DNA of 21,013 bases, taken from assembly GCA_031372145.1 (NCBI GenBank), contig JANMKR010000037.1, forward strand, positions 1-21,013, read 5' to 3'. The notes below the pieces were generated by a model. That model saw only the letters and a program-made list of their open reading frames with translations. It searched no databases and had not been told where the DNA came from. The position numbers and the translations under genes were made by a program. The stretch comes from CALMEC01 sp031372145 (GTDB lineage: Bacteria > Actinomycetota > Thermoleophilia > Miltoncostaeales > Miltoncostaeaceae). The stretch's first letter is position 1; every line of letters begins with the position of its first letter. This document shows, piece by piece, positions 1 through 8,447 of the stretch.

Positions 1-138
1 ATCGTCTCGAGCATCGTGCTCTTGCTCGGGTACTTCTGGATGCTCTGGGACAAGGAGCGCCAGACCTGGCACGACAAGATGGCGAACTGCGTCGTCGTTC
101 CAACCGCGGACTACCCGGTCGACGCCTGGCCCGGATGA
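1..138 (+). CDS. RDD family membrane protein, C-terminal fragment
   Basis: The window opens inside a reading frame on the plus strand that ends at TGA 136-138. The 45 visible residues are a hydrophobic segment (about residues 1-16) followed by WDKERQTWHDKMANCVVV. This matches the end of RDD-domain proteins, where the last transmembrane helix leads into a conserved DxxxQTxHDKxAxTxVV tail. RDD proteins are small integral membrane proteins, some linked to ion or solute transport, but most have no assigned substrate. The start and first helices lie outside the window, so nothing more specific can be said. A tandem palindromic repeat begins 12 nt after the stop. The next gene is convergent. Confidence 0.8.
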   Translation: MVSSIVLLLGYFWMLWDKERQTWHDKMANCVVVPTADYPVDAWPG

Positions 139-150
139 CCGAGTAACCCA

Positions 151-219
151 GCCACCATCAGCGTTTGACCCGCCCGGAAGCTGGGTCATGGGCCGCCCAA
201 GAGCCGTGTCGGAGGCGGC
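151..219 (+). repeat. Palindromic repeat, cluster 1 copy 1
   Basis: First of three tandem units (period about 80 bp) between the RDD gene and the convergent nitroreductase. Outer arms are GCCACCATCAG and TCGGAGGCGGC, so only GCC.CC pairs with GGCGGC. The central hairpin is GACCC (167-171) with GGGTC (183-187). The conserved blocks TTTGA, TCATGGGCC and AAGAGCCGTG are shared with the distant copies near 10.8 kb. This is the most degenerate of the five copies. Confidence 0.75.
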
Positions 220-230
220 GTAGAAATTCA

Positions 231-298
231 GCCGCCGGAGACGTTTGACCCACCTTCAGGTGGGTCATAGGCCGTCCACGTGCCGTGTCGGAGGCGGC
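231..298 (+). repeat. Palindromic repeat, cluster 1 copy 2
   Basis: Second unit. The outer arms GCCGCC and GGCGGC remain paired. The central hairpin is the best in the cluster: GACCCACC (247-254), loop TTCA, GGTGGGTC (259-266), with a flanking T-A pair. The right flank reads GCGTATGG, as in copy 3. The unit lies in the same orientation as copies 1 and 3. Confidence 0.8.
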
Positions 299-309
299 GT
301 ATGGATCCA

Positions 310-380
310 GCCGCCATCAGTGTTTGACCCAGCCCGAAGCGTGGGGTCATAGGCCACCCAAGTGCCGTGCTGATGGCGGC
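310..380 (+). repeat. Palindromic repeat, cluster 1 copy 3
   Basis: Third unit. The outer arms are a perfect 11-bp inverted repeat, GCCGCCATCAG (310-320) and CTGATGGCGGC (370-380). The central hairpin is GACCC (326-330) with GGGTC (344-348). The unit ends 12 nt before the stop of the convergent nitroreductase, so the three copies fill almost the whole intergenic space. Confidence 0.85.
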
Positions 381-392
381 GTATGGTCCGCC

Positions 393-1052
393 CTATTCTC
401 GGCTGTTGCCCCACTGCTCGTCGTGGATGAGCGCCTTCCAGGATTTGAAGTTGCGCTGCAATGCCGGCGCAAGGCCCTCGGGCCACGCCTGCGGGTAGCC
501 GAGCGGCGAGACGATGGTCGGGTCGACCTCGGCCGGCAGGCCCAGAATCTGACCTAGGCGGTCCTTCTCAAACCGCTGGAACGCCGTCGTGGGCACCGTG
601 CCCAGGCCCTCTGCGCGCGCGGCGAGCATCAGGTTCTCGAACGCAAACGCCACGGAGATGACGTCGTCCAGGTGTCCGCCCTCCTGCATGACCTCCGGGT
701 AGTTGTGGCGCGGGACCACCAGACCGACCAGCCAGACCGGCGCGATCCGGTACGTCGCCAGGATTTGCTCGGCGTAGTCGCGCCCCCACTGGGCGTGCTC
801 CTCGTCGCTGACGGTCTCCTTCTTGTGGCGCATGATCGAGAAGTACGTCGCGCCGCCGGCGATGACGAGATCCGCGACTGCCCGGCGGCGCTCCTCATCG
901 CGCACGACCAAGATGCTCCACGCCTGCGACCCGCTCCCCGTCGGCGCTCGAAGCGCGAGCCGCAGGAGCGGATCGAGGACCTCATCCGGAACGGGCTGGT
1001 CGGTATAGGTGCGAACGGCGCGGCGCTTGCGAATGGCTTCGGAGACGTCCAT
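393..1052 (-). CDS. Nitroreductase family protein (FMN-dependent)
   Basis: A 219-residue protein of about normal length for single-domain FMN nitroreductases, which use NAD(P)H to reduce nitro compounds, quinones or flavins. The N-terminus has the family pattern MDVSEAIRKRRAVRTY with the basic RKRRAVR stretch that contacts the FMN phosphate, followed by a GSGSQAWSILVV strand. The C-terminal half has FAFENLMLAARAEGLGTVP, the usual helix and glycine turn near the flavin. The frame stays open upstream, but I place the start at ATG 1052 because family homology begins there and the minus strand carries GGGAAGGA a few bases before it. The substrate cannot be told. The upstream gene on the same strand is the RTX protein, 196 bp away beyond a hairpin, so a shared transcript is unlikely. 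Confidence 0.88.
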   Translation of the reverse strand: MDVSEAIRKRRAVRTYTDQPVPDEVLDPLLRLALRAPTGSGSQAWSILVVRDEERRRAVADLVIAGGATYFSIMRHKKETVSDEEHAQWGRDYAEQILATYRIAPVWLVGLVVPRHNYPEVMQEGGHLDDVISVAFAFENLMLAARAEGLGTVPTTAFQRFEKDRLGQILGLPAEVDPTIVSPLGYPQAWPEGLAPALQRNFKSWKALIHDEQWGNSRE

Positions 1053-1191
1053 CAGATCCTTCCCTGGCGGTGGCGTGGAGTGACGGCAACCTACGTGAGT
1101 CGAGCCATGCAGGACGTCAAACACCTCGGGGACGTGCTCAGAATCGATGAGTTGGCCCATCCGGCGGCACCCGCCCAGGGTGGTTCCGAAC

Positions 1192-1227
1192 CACGAACGG
1201 CCCGCCATCCCTGGCGAGCCGTTCGTG
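1192..1227 (-). terminator. Hairpin terminator candidate after the RTX gene
   Basis: An inverted repeat CACGAACGGC / GCCGTTCGTG encloses a second stem CGCCA / TGGCG with loop TCCC and one C-A mismatch between the stems: 15 base pairs in all. It starts 21 nt beyond the stop of the RTX gene in the minus direction. There is no T-tract on that side, so it may be a GC-rich Rho-independent-like stop or an mRNA-stabilising end. Confidence 0.55.
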
Positions 1228-1248
1228 TCCACCCATTTTGGGGAAGGG

Positions 1249-1944
1249 TTACTTCCTGCCGGGGTCGTTGTCGTCGGTCGGGTCCGTCGTACCGGCGTTG
1301 GGATTGCCACCGAGGCGCGCCTCGGCTGCGGGCACGGTCTCCTCGTCGGTCGGCTCGGTCTCGGCGCCGGTCACGACGATCTGCCGTTCGCAGCTGCGGT
1401 GGATGACGTCCTCGGGACGGGCGATCGCGATGTCGAAGCCCGGACCGCAGATCAAGAAGTCGACCTGGTTGTCGTTGGCACGGGCGATGAGCACGTCGTT
1501 GCCATACCCGCCGAAGAGCATGTCCTCGCCGGGACCTGCGTACAGGGTGTCATGGCCGCGGCCGCCGTACACGCGGTCGTTGCCGGATCCGCCGAGCGCG
1601 ACATCGTGGCCCCAGTCACCGGAGATCACGTCGTCGCCTGCCTGGCCGAACAGGATGTCGTGGCCGTAGCCGCCGTGGATGACGTCATTGTCCTCGTTGC
1701 CGAAGATGCGGTCATGACCCGGTGCGCCGCTCAGCACGTCGTTGCCGGCGCCGCCGTGCACAACGTCATGACCCTTGCCCGCGTTGACGTAGTCACTACC
1801 GGCGAAGGCGTTGATGACGTCCGCGCGTTTGGTGCCGAACAGGATCTCGGCGTTGGGGGTGCCGTTGACCGTTGCGGCCACCGCAACCGGCACGCCGATC
1901 GCCAGGCATGCAACTCCGGCCGCGATTGATGTTCTCAACTTCAT
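1249..1944 (-). CDS. Secreted RTX-type calcium-binding beta-roll protein
   Basis: A 231-residue protein starting at ATG 1944, with AAGGAG 7 nt upstream. Residues 1-24 are a Sec signal peptide (MKLRTS, hydrophobic run, AVAA). Residues 49-157 hold about twelve consecutive nonapeptides of the GGxGxDxxx type, the RTX/hemolysin-type calcium-binding motif that folds into a parallel beta-roll when Ca2+ binds. After the roll come VDFLICGPGFD and RSCERQ, where C166 and C193 could form a disulfide, then a polar Thr/Pro/Asp/Glu tail. Nothing resembles a catalytic domain, so it is probably a small structural or Ca-responsive exported protein. Unlike Gram-negative RTX toxins it carries a signal peptide, and no type I secretion genes are nearby. 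Repeat position 2 alternates His with Asn/Asp/Glu (see findings). The divergent 260-bp gap to the carboxypeptidase must hold its promoter, but I see no convincing -35/-10 pair there. Confidence 0.88.
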   Translation of the reverse strand: MKLRTSIAAGVACLAIGVPVAVAATVNGTPNAEILFGTKRADVINAFAGSDYVNAGKGHDVVHGGAGNDVLSGAPGHDRIFGNEDNDVIHGGYGHDILFGQAGDDVISGDWGHDVALGGSGNDRVYGGRGHDTLYAGPGEDMLFGGYGNDVLIARANDNQVDFLICGPGFDIAIARPEDVIHRSCERQIVVTGAETEPTDEETVPAAEARLGGNPNAGTTDPTDDNDPGRK

Positions 1945-2204
1945 CGTTGTGCTCCTTGTGCAGATTGGGGGGAGACGCTCGTTCACGGACGGAACCATTC
2001 ACGTCACTCATGTGCGGATTTGTCGATTCATGTTCGGAAGCTGTTAGGGCTTCTCGCATCATGTGTAAGGAGTCCACGGCGAAGATGAGAGGGTTTTTAG
2101 ACGTTTGCAACACGTGATGCGATCAGGAGTAGGGTCGCCGCAACGACTGACCAAGGGTCGTCGCGATCTCCGACGGGCGGCCCCAAACTCGAGGAGACAC
2201 ACTG

Positions 2205-5200
2205 ATGCGCATCATCAGGCGTGCGGCCGCTGTTGCGGCCGGCGCACTCGTCCTCGTGGCCGCCGGCGCTGCTGCCGCCGCTTCGAGCGAGCCACTCAAC
2301 CCATATGTCGTCAGCGGGACCAAAGCCAACGCGGACGCACTCGCCCGTGCCGGGTATGACCTGCTCGAAGGCAACTCCGGCGGCACGTTCGGCATCGTGG
2401 CCACCGCCAAACAGGCGGCTGCGCTGCGTGCGAAGGGCATGACCGTGCAGGCACCGCTGGGCACCGCACGAGCCGGCGCACGCGCGGCGGCCGCTCCACT
2501 GCTTGCGGACCCGACCTACGGCTGGGACGTCTACCGTCCATGGAACCTGACGGCTGCTCCGTGCCCGTCCGACCCCACGTGTGACACCCGGTCGCTCAAG
2601 CAGATCTACGACGACCTGGCCAAGGCCAACCCGGACATCGTGACCCGCGTCGTCTACGGCACGTCGCAGAACACGGGTCAGGAACTCGTGGCGTACAAGG
2701 TCACGAGCAAACGCGGCGCCAAGCGCAAGCCGGTCGTGCTCTACAACGCCGTCCAGCACGCGCGTGAATGGATCGCCGCCGAGACCGAGCGGCGCCTGTT
2801 CGACTATTTCGTCAGCAACAAGAACAACCGCTCCAGTGGGGTCCCCGGCATCCTCAAGGACACCGCGGTGTGGTTTGTGCCGATCGTCAACCCGGACGGC
2901 TACGACTACACGTTCCAGAACAAGGGGACGCGTCTGTGGCGCAAGAACCTGCGCGACGTCAACGGCGACGGCGAGATCACGACCATCGACGGCGTCGATC
3001 CCAACCGCAACTGGGACGTCAAATGGAACTACGACTTGGAGGGCTCATCCGCCGATTCCACCAGCGAGACCTATCACGGCACCGCCGGTGACTCGGAGTC
3101 CGAGGTCGCCGCGCTGGATGCCTTGACCGCACGGATCCGCCCCAAGTTCCAGATCGACTACCACTCATTCGGCAGCCTGATCCTGTACCCGGAGGGCTGG
3201 CAGGTCGAGACGCTCCACACCGACGGTCCGCTGTTCACGGCGCTCGCCGGTGACGACCAGAACCCGGCGATCCCGGCATACGACCCGGATGTCTCGGCGG
3301 AGCTGTACACCGTCAACGGCGACATCACCGACAACGCGATCACGAAGTACGGGACCCAAGCGATCACGGTGGAGCTCGAAGGCGGCTCCGGTGATCCTGT
3401 CGGCGGCACGCAGGACAACGCCGGCGCGTTCGCGCCGGGCGGGTTCGTATTCCAGGACAGCGAGGCTGAAGTGCAGCGCGTCTTCCAGGACAACCTGCAG
3501 TACGCCCTGGACCTCGCCAAGTCAGCGCCGGATCCAGACGACCCGGTGTCGCACCTGGGCAACACCGCGCCGAACTTCGTTCCGACGACGTTCGCCGTGT
3601 CGACCGGCAGCCCGCAGGTCGTCGAGGTCAACGCCAAGCGCGCCCTCGGGAGCGTGCGGGTCAACTACCGCATCAACGGCGGCCGGGTTCGTACCGCTCA
3701 CAGCCGTGAGTTCAAGGGTGGCGAGAAGTACGGCGACCCCGGTGTCTACTACCACAAGCTCCGTGGAAAGATTCGCGGTGCCAAGACCGGTGACACGGTG
3801 CAGGTGTGGTTCGCGGCAAAGGGCAAGAAGTCCGACTCGTTCAGCTACAAGGTTGCGAGCAACACCGGCAACCCGGTGTTGATCCTCTCGGCCGAGGACT
3901 ACGCCGGACCGAGCGGTGCGCCCGGCGACACCACCGCACCGCGCTACCTCGACTTCTACAAGAAGGCCCTCGACGACAACGGCGTCAAGTACGACGTTTA
4001 CGACACCGGTGGGTTGGATCGCGTCGCTCCGACCGCACTCGGGGTCCTGTCGCACTACACGTCGGTCATCTTCTACACAGGTGACGACCTGTACACCCGT
4101 GCTCCCGATCAGCCGGGCGGGACGGGCTCGACCAAGCTGCTCGACGACGAGATCGTCGCCGTGCGCGACTACCTCAACGAGGGTGGCAAGGCGTTGGTGA
4201 CGGGGCAAAACGCGCTGCAGGGCGCCTCGGACGGGTTCCTCTACAACCCGCTCGGTCCGACGCCGCCGAACCCCGTGTGTCCCGGCAACGTGACAAACGG
4301 CAACGGCAACGCGGATGACCCGGTCGATGATCTGGGCAACACGGTCCAGGTTGAGAACTGCGTGGCGATCTCGAACGATTTCCTGCAGTACTGGCTTGGC
4401 GCGTACCTGCCCATCCCGACTCCCGTCGGAGCCCCGGACACCCTCGGCTTCTTGGGAGCGGGCAGTCCATTCGGGGCGACGGCATTCGGCCTCAACGGAC
4501 TTGACTCGGCCGGCAACCAGGGTTGGGCCGGCAACGGTGACTCGATCCTGTCGTTCCTGACGACGTCGAGCATCCTGAAGCCCGCCGAGTACCCACAGTT
4601 TGCGACCAGCCAGGCCATCAAGCTCGATCGGCCTGCGGCGTTCTCGCCGACGTCCGGCACAAACTACGTGTACTCCCAGCAGGACGATTCGTCGTTCAAG
4701 CGTCTGACCCGGACGATCGACCTGACGGCCCAGACCGCGGGCGCGCTGTCGTTCCAGATCTCGCACGACACCGAGGTCGAATGGGACTTCGTGTTCGTCG
4801 AGGCCCACACGGTCGGCCAGGATAACTGGACGACCCTGCCGGACCTGAATGGCAACACCACCAACGACACCGGGCTATCATGTCCCGCGTTCCCGATCAC
4901 CGAGTTCCACCCGCGTCTGGCCCACTACATGACGTACACGGGCCCCGCTGGTGGTTCGGCCGATCCCGCCGACTGCACACCCACCGGTACCACGGGCGTG
5001 TGGAACGCGGCGACCGGTAACTCAGGTGGCTTCCACGCGTGGAACGTCGATCTGTCGGCCTATGCCGGTCAGCAGGTCGAGGTGTCGATCTCGTACTCCA
5101 GTGATGCCGGCGTCCAGGGTCTCGGCGTGTTCGTCGACGACGTCACCGTGACGACGGGAGCCACCGCCACGACGGCGGACTTCGAGACGGATCTCGGGGG

Positions 5201-5447
5201 CTGGGCGATCGAGGGTGCACCGGACCCGACCGGTCCGAACGCACCGAACGACAACGACTTCATCCGCACCTCGGACGTCGGCTACGTCGATGGCCCCGGT
5301 GTGGCAACGGCGGACACGCTCCTGTGGGGCTTCGGCTTCGAAGGAGTGAGCGACCAGGCGACGAGGGCGTCACTCATGAAGGACGCACTCACGTACCTCG
5401 CTGGCGGGTCCGTCCCGACGGCACAGGCGGCACGACTGCGCCGGTGA
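2205..5447 (+). CDS. Secreted M14 zinc carboxypeptidase, multidomain
   Basis: A 1080-residue exported metallopeptidase. The start is ATG 2205 with GAGGAG 8 nt upstream. Residues 1-27 form a signal peptide rich in Ala, and about 28-105 look like a propeptide. The M14 domain follows (about 110-430). Zinc ligands are H185 and E188 in QHAREW and H320 in DYHSFG; the substrate-binding Arg is R268 in DPNRNW; the catalytic Glu is E390 in ITVELEGG. An insert just before R268 carries DVNGDGEITTID, an EF-hand/dockerin-like calcium loop. After a beta-rich linker, about 560-680 look like the Rossmann-like accessory domain seen in secreted peptidases (PVLILSAEDY, VIFYTGDD, YLNEGGKALVTGQ). About 800-1060 form a beta-sandwich resembling the C-terminus of immune inhibitor A (M6) proteins (VEWDFVFVEA, VFVDDVTV). 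There is no LPXTG or membrane anchor. It is likely a released peptidase; substrate preference is unknown. Confidence 0.9.
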   Translation: MRIIRRAAAVAAGALVLVAAGAAAAASSEPLNPYVVSGTKANADALARAGYDLLEGNSGGTFGIVATAKQAAALRAKGMTVQAPLGTARAGARAAAAPLLADPTYGWDVYRPWNLTAAPCPSDPTCDTRSLKQIYDDLAKANPDIVTRVVYGTSQNTGQELVAYKVTSKRGAKRKPVVLYNAVQHAREWIAAETERRLFDYFVSNKNNRSSGVPGILKDTAVWFVPIVNPDGYDYTFQNKGTRLWRKNLRDVNGDGEITTIDGVDPNRNWDVKWNYDLEGSSADSTSETYHGTAGDSESEVAALDALTARIRPKFQIDYHSFGSLILYPEGWQVETLHTDGPLFTALAGDDQNPAIPAYDPDVSAELYTVNGDITDNAITKYGTQAITVELEGGSGDPVGGTQDNAGAFAPGGFVFQDSEAEVQRVFQDNLQYALDLAKSAPDPDDPVSHLGNTAPNFVPTTFAVSTGSPQVVEVNAKRALGSVRVNYRINGGRVRTAHSREFKGGEKYGDPGVYYHKLRGKIRGAKTGDTVQVWFAAKGKKSDSFSYKVASNTGNPVLILSAEDYAGPSGAPGDTTAPRYLDFYKKALDDNGVKYDVYDTGGLDRVAPTALGVLSHYTSVIFYTGDDLYTRAPDQPGGTGSTKLLDDEIVAVRDYLNEGGKALVTGQNALQGASDGFLYNPLGPTPPNPVCPGNVTNGNGNADDPVDDLGNTVQVENCVAISNDFLQYWLGAYLPIPTPVGAPDTLGFLGAGSPFGATAFGLNGLDSAGNQGWAGNGDSILSFLTTSSILKPAEYPQFATSQAIKLDRPAAFSPTSGTNYVYSQQDDSSFKRLTRTIDLTAQTAGALSFQISHDTEVEWDFVFVEAHTVGQDNWTTLPDLNGNTTNDTGLSCPAFPITEFHPRLAHYMTYTGPAGGSADPADCTPTGTTGVWNAATGNSGGFHAWNVDLSAYAGQQVEVSISYSSDAGVQGLGVFVDDVTVTTGATATTADFETDLGGWAIEGAPDPTGPNAPNDNDFIRTSDVGYVDGPGVATADTLLWGFGFEGVSDQATRASLMKDALTYLAGGSVPTAQAARLRR

Positions 5448-5487
5448 CCTCACGCAACTCGGAGGGAACACCCCTCCGCAAACGTGG

Positions 5488-5523
5488 CGAAGGCCATCGG
5501 AGTCCCGGCTCCGGTGGCCTTCG
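5488..5523 (+). terminator. Strong hairpin downstream of the carboxypeptidase
   Basis: CGAAGGCCATCGGAG pairs with CTCCGGTGGCCTTCG: 15 base pairs with one G-T wobble and a six-base loop TCCCGG. It starts 40 nt after the peptidase stop codon and is the natural terminator candidate for that gene. No run of T follows it. Confidence 0.65.
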
Positions 5524-5585
5524 GCATTCGCGGCCGCCGGTCAGCTGCCTGGGCATCGTCACATCCTGAGATCGGTGTCTGATGC

Positions 5586-5635
5586 GAAAACAGGATCGGA
5601 GCGCCGCGCCAAGACGCGGCGCGAATCCTGTTTTC
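5586..5635. terminator. Bidirectional hairpin terminator between convergent genes
   Basis: GAAAACAGGAT pairs with ATCCTGTTTTC (11 bp). Nested inside, GCGCCGCG pairs with CGCGGCGC (8 bp) around the loop CCAAGA. The A-run on one arm and the T-run on the other would put U residues at the base of the stem in either direction. It sits between the plus-strand carboxypeptidase and the minus-strand thioredoxin, so it can serve both. Confidence 0.7.
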
Positions 5636-5646
5636 ACCTCAGCGGG

Positions 5647-5667
5647 GTGGGCGTTTGCAACGCCCAC
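5647..5667. terminator. Third hairpin in the convergent gap
   Basis: GTGGGCGTT and AACGCCCAC form a perfect 9-bp stem with a three-base loop TGC. It lies 11 nt from the larger hairpin and about 90 nt before the thioredoxin stop codon, so it would be read in the minus-strand transcript of that gene. The role is uncertain; it is part of the 5574-5679 element. Confidence 0.45.
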
Positions 5668-5755
5668 GTGTCTGACACCAAATGCGCCGCAACCCTTTAC
5701 TGCGACACGGATCGCGGGGTGGCGGGAAGGGTCGTTTTTCGCTGTGACAAACTCG

Positions 5756-6298
5756 TTACTGCAGGCGTTGTTGCACGCTGATCAGGTCGTCGTAGCTGAC
5801 TGCGCCCTGGGTTCGGCCGCGCTCGACACCTGCCTTGTCGATGTAGATCGTCGCGGGCAACGTCGTGACCTTGAGCAGGTCGAACCCGATCTTGCCGCTC
5901 GGGTCGAAGAGTGACGGGTGCGTCCATCCGGCCATCGTGTTGAACGCAGTCGCGTTTGCCCTGTCGTCGTTGAGGTTGATGCCCAGGAACACGACCTCGG
6001 GATGCGCTTTCGTGAATCGCAGGATCTCGGGCGCCTCCTTGCGGCACGGCCCGCACCAGGAGGCCCACACGTTGATCATCACCGTCTTGCCCGAGTAGGC
6101 GGCGAGGTCGATCGGCGCACCGCCACCAAGGCGGGGCCCGGTCACCTTCGGCGCCGTCTTGGTGCCCGTCAGTGCCGGCCCGCCTTTGACGAGCTTGGCG
6201 GGCGTGTCGCCGCCTCGCGTGAGGCCCAATATCAGGCCGGCGATCACCACCACTCCGACGAGTCCGCTCAAGATCAACTTCGGGCGACCATGTCCCAC
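5756..6298 (-). CDS. TlpA/ResA-like thioredoxin-fold protein, membrane-anchored
   Basis: A 180-residue protein starting at GTG 6298; AGGGAG lies 6 nt upstream on the minus strand. Residues 8-26 form a single hydrophobic N-terminal helix, which makes it a membrane-anchored or exported protein facing outward. The redox-active WCGPC (C82 and C85) sits in VWASWCGPCRKEAPE, and the cis-proline is P148 in TTLPATIYID. The insertion GINLNDDRANATAF is typical of TlpA/ResA proteins rather than cytosolic thioredoxin. Members reduce or exchange disulfides outside the membrane, often for cytochrome c maturation. That fits the two lipoprotein cytochromes c further along, but no Ccm or Ccs genes are in the window. 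RecQ lies upstream on the same strand with a 126-bp gap, so this gene probably has its own promoter. Confidence 0.9.
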   Translation of the reverse strand: MGHGRPKLILSGLVGVVVIAGLILGLTRGGDTPAKLVKGGPALTGTKTAPKVTGPRLGGGAPIDLAAYSGKTVMINVWASWCGPCRKEAPEILRFTKAHPEVVFLGINLNDDRANATAFNTMAGWTHPSLFDPSGKIGFDLLKVTTLPATIYIDKAGVERGRTQGAVSYDDLISVQQRLQ

Positions 6299-6424
6299 GT
6301 TGCGCTCCCTGTTGTTGCGACCAGTGGGTGATACCAGACGATCCTGAACGTGCGCTCACGGGGGCGCCAGTGACAGGTGTCCGGGAGTGACCGTCACGAC
6401 CGGCGGACGCGGCCTTCGCCGCCG

Positions 6425-8251
<1,827 letters not shown>

Positions 8252-8358
8252 CGGCCGATCGGTTGTAGCACGGACGAACGTCCGGAATCGTGTCTCCACC
8301 GGTATTTGTCCGCGGCGAGCGGCGTTTGACGTCACGTAGACTCGACCGCGTCACGCAT

Positions 8359-8392
8359 GCAGTGGAATCAGGCGTGGCCGCCCGTCCACTGC
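8359..8392 (+). promoter_or_regulatory. Hairpin in the ETF-QO leader, first of two
   Basis: GCAGTGGA pairs with TCCACTGC (8 bp). Inside, GGCG and CGCC form a second 4-bp stem around TGGC. The structure lies in the 196-bp divergent gap between recQ and the ETF-QO gene, 55 nt before the ATG. Whether it acts in RNA as a leader element or in DNA as an operator cannot be told. Confidence 0.45.
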
Positions 8393-8404
8393 GTTCTGAA
8401 AAGC

Positions 8405-8420
8405 GGACTCTCCCGAGTCC
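8405..8420 (+). promoter_or_regulatory. Hairpin in the ETF-QO leader, second of two
   Basis: GGACTC and GAGTCC form a perfect 6-bp stem with loop TCCC, followed by ATTTCCC. It ends 27 nt before the ATG and leaves the ribosome-binding site exposed. It could act with the preceding hairpin as a leader regulator or a weak attenuator. Confidence 0.4.
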
Positions 8421-8447
8421 ATTTCCCTACCAGATCCGAGAGGCGAG

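Larger units (their letters stand above)
5574..5679. repeat. Palindromic intergenic element with GGTGTC ends
   Basis: A 106-bp segment bounded by GGTGTCTGA on the left and, inverted, TCTGACACC on the right (8 of 9 matching). It contains two further perfect hairpins, listed separately. No coding potential is seen inside. This nested-palindrome layout resembles small non-autonomous mobile repeats. Only one copy is present in this window, so calling it an element is an inference. Confidence 0.4.

Noticed and set aside
151..380. CRISPR array
   Set aside because: The units are palindromic throughout with about 11-bp gaps; there are no unique spacers of 30 bp or more and no cas genes.
1053..1310. 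86-residue N-terminal extension of the nitroreductase
   Set aside because: It crosses the RTX terminator hairpin and has no homology to the family; a ribosome-binding site precedes ATG 1052.
1147..1929. Long plus-strand reading frame opposite the RTX gene
   Set aside because: It mirrors the nonapeptide periodicity of the true minus-strand gene; the product is a Val/Ala/Asp-rich shadow with no signal peptide or domain.
1249..1944. RTX cytotoxin
   Set aside because: There is only a short repeat block, a Sec signal peptide, no toxin or acylation region and no type I secretion genes.
3522..4808. 428-codon minus-strand frame inside the carboxypeptidase gene
   Set aside because: Third-position GC bias of the real gene keeps this frame open; the product is Arg/Val-rich with no recognisable domain and lies wholly inside a well-supported gene.
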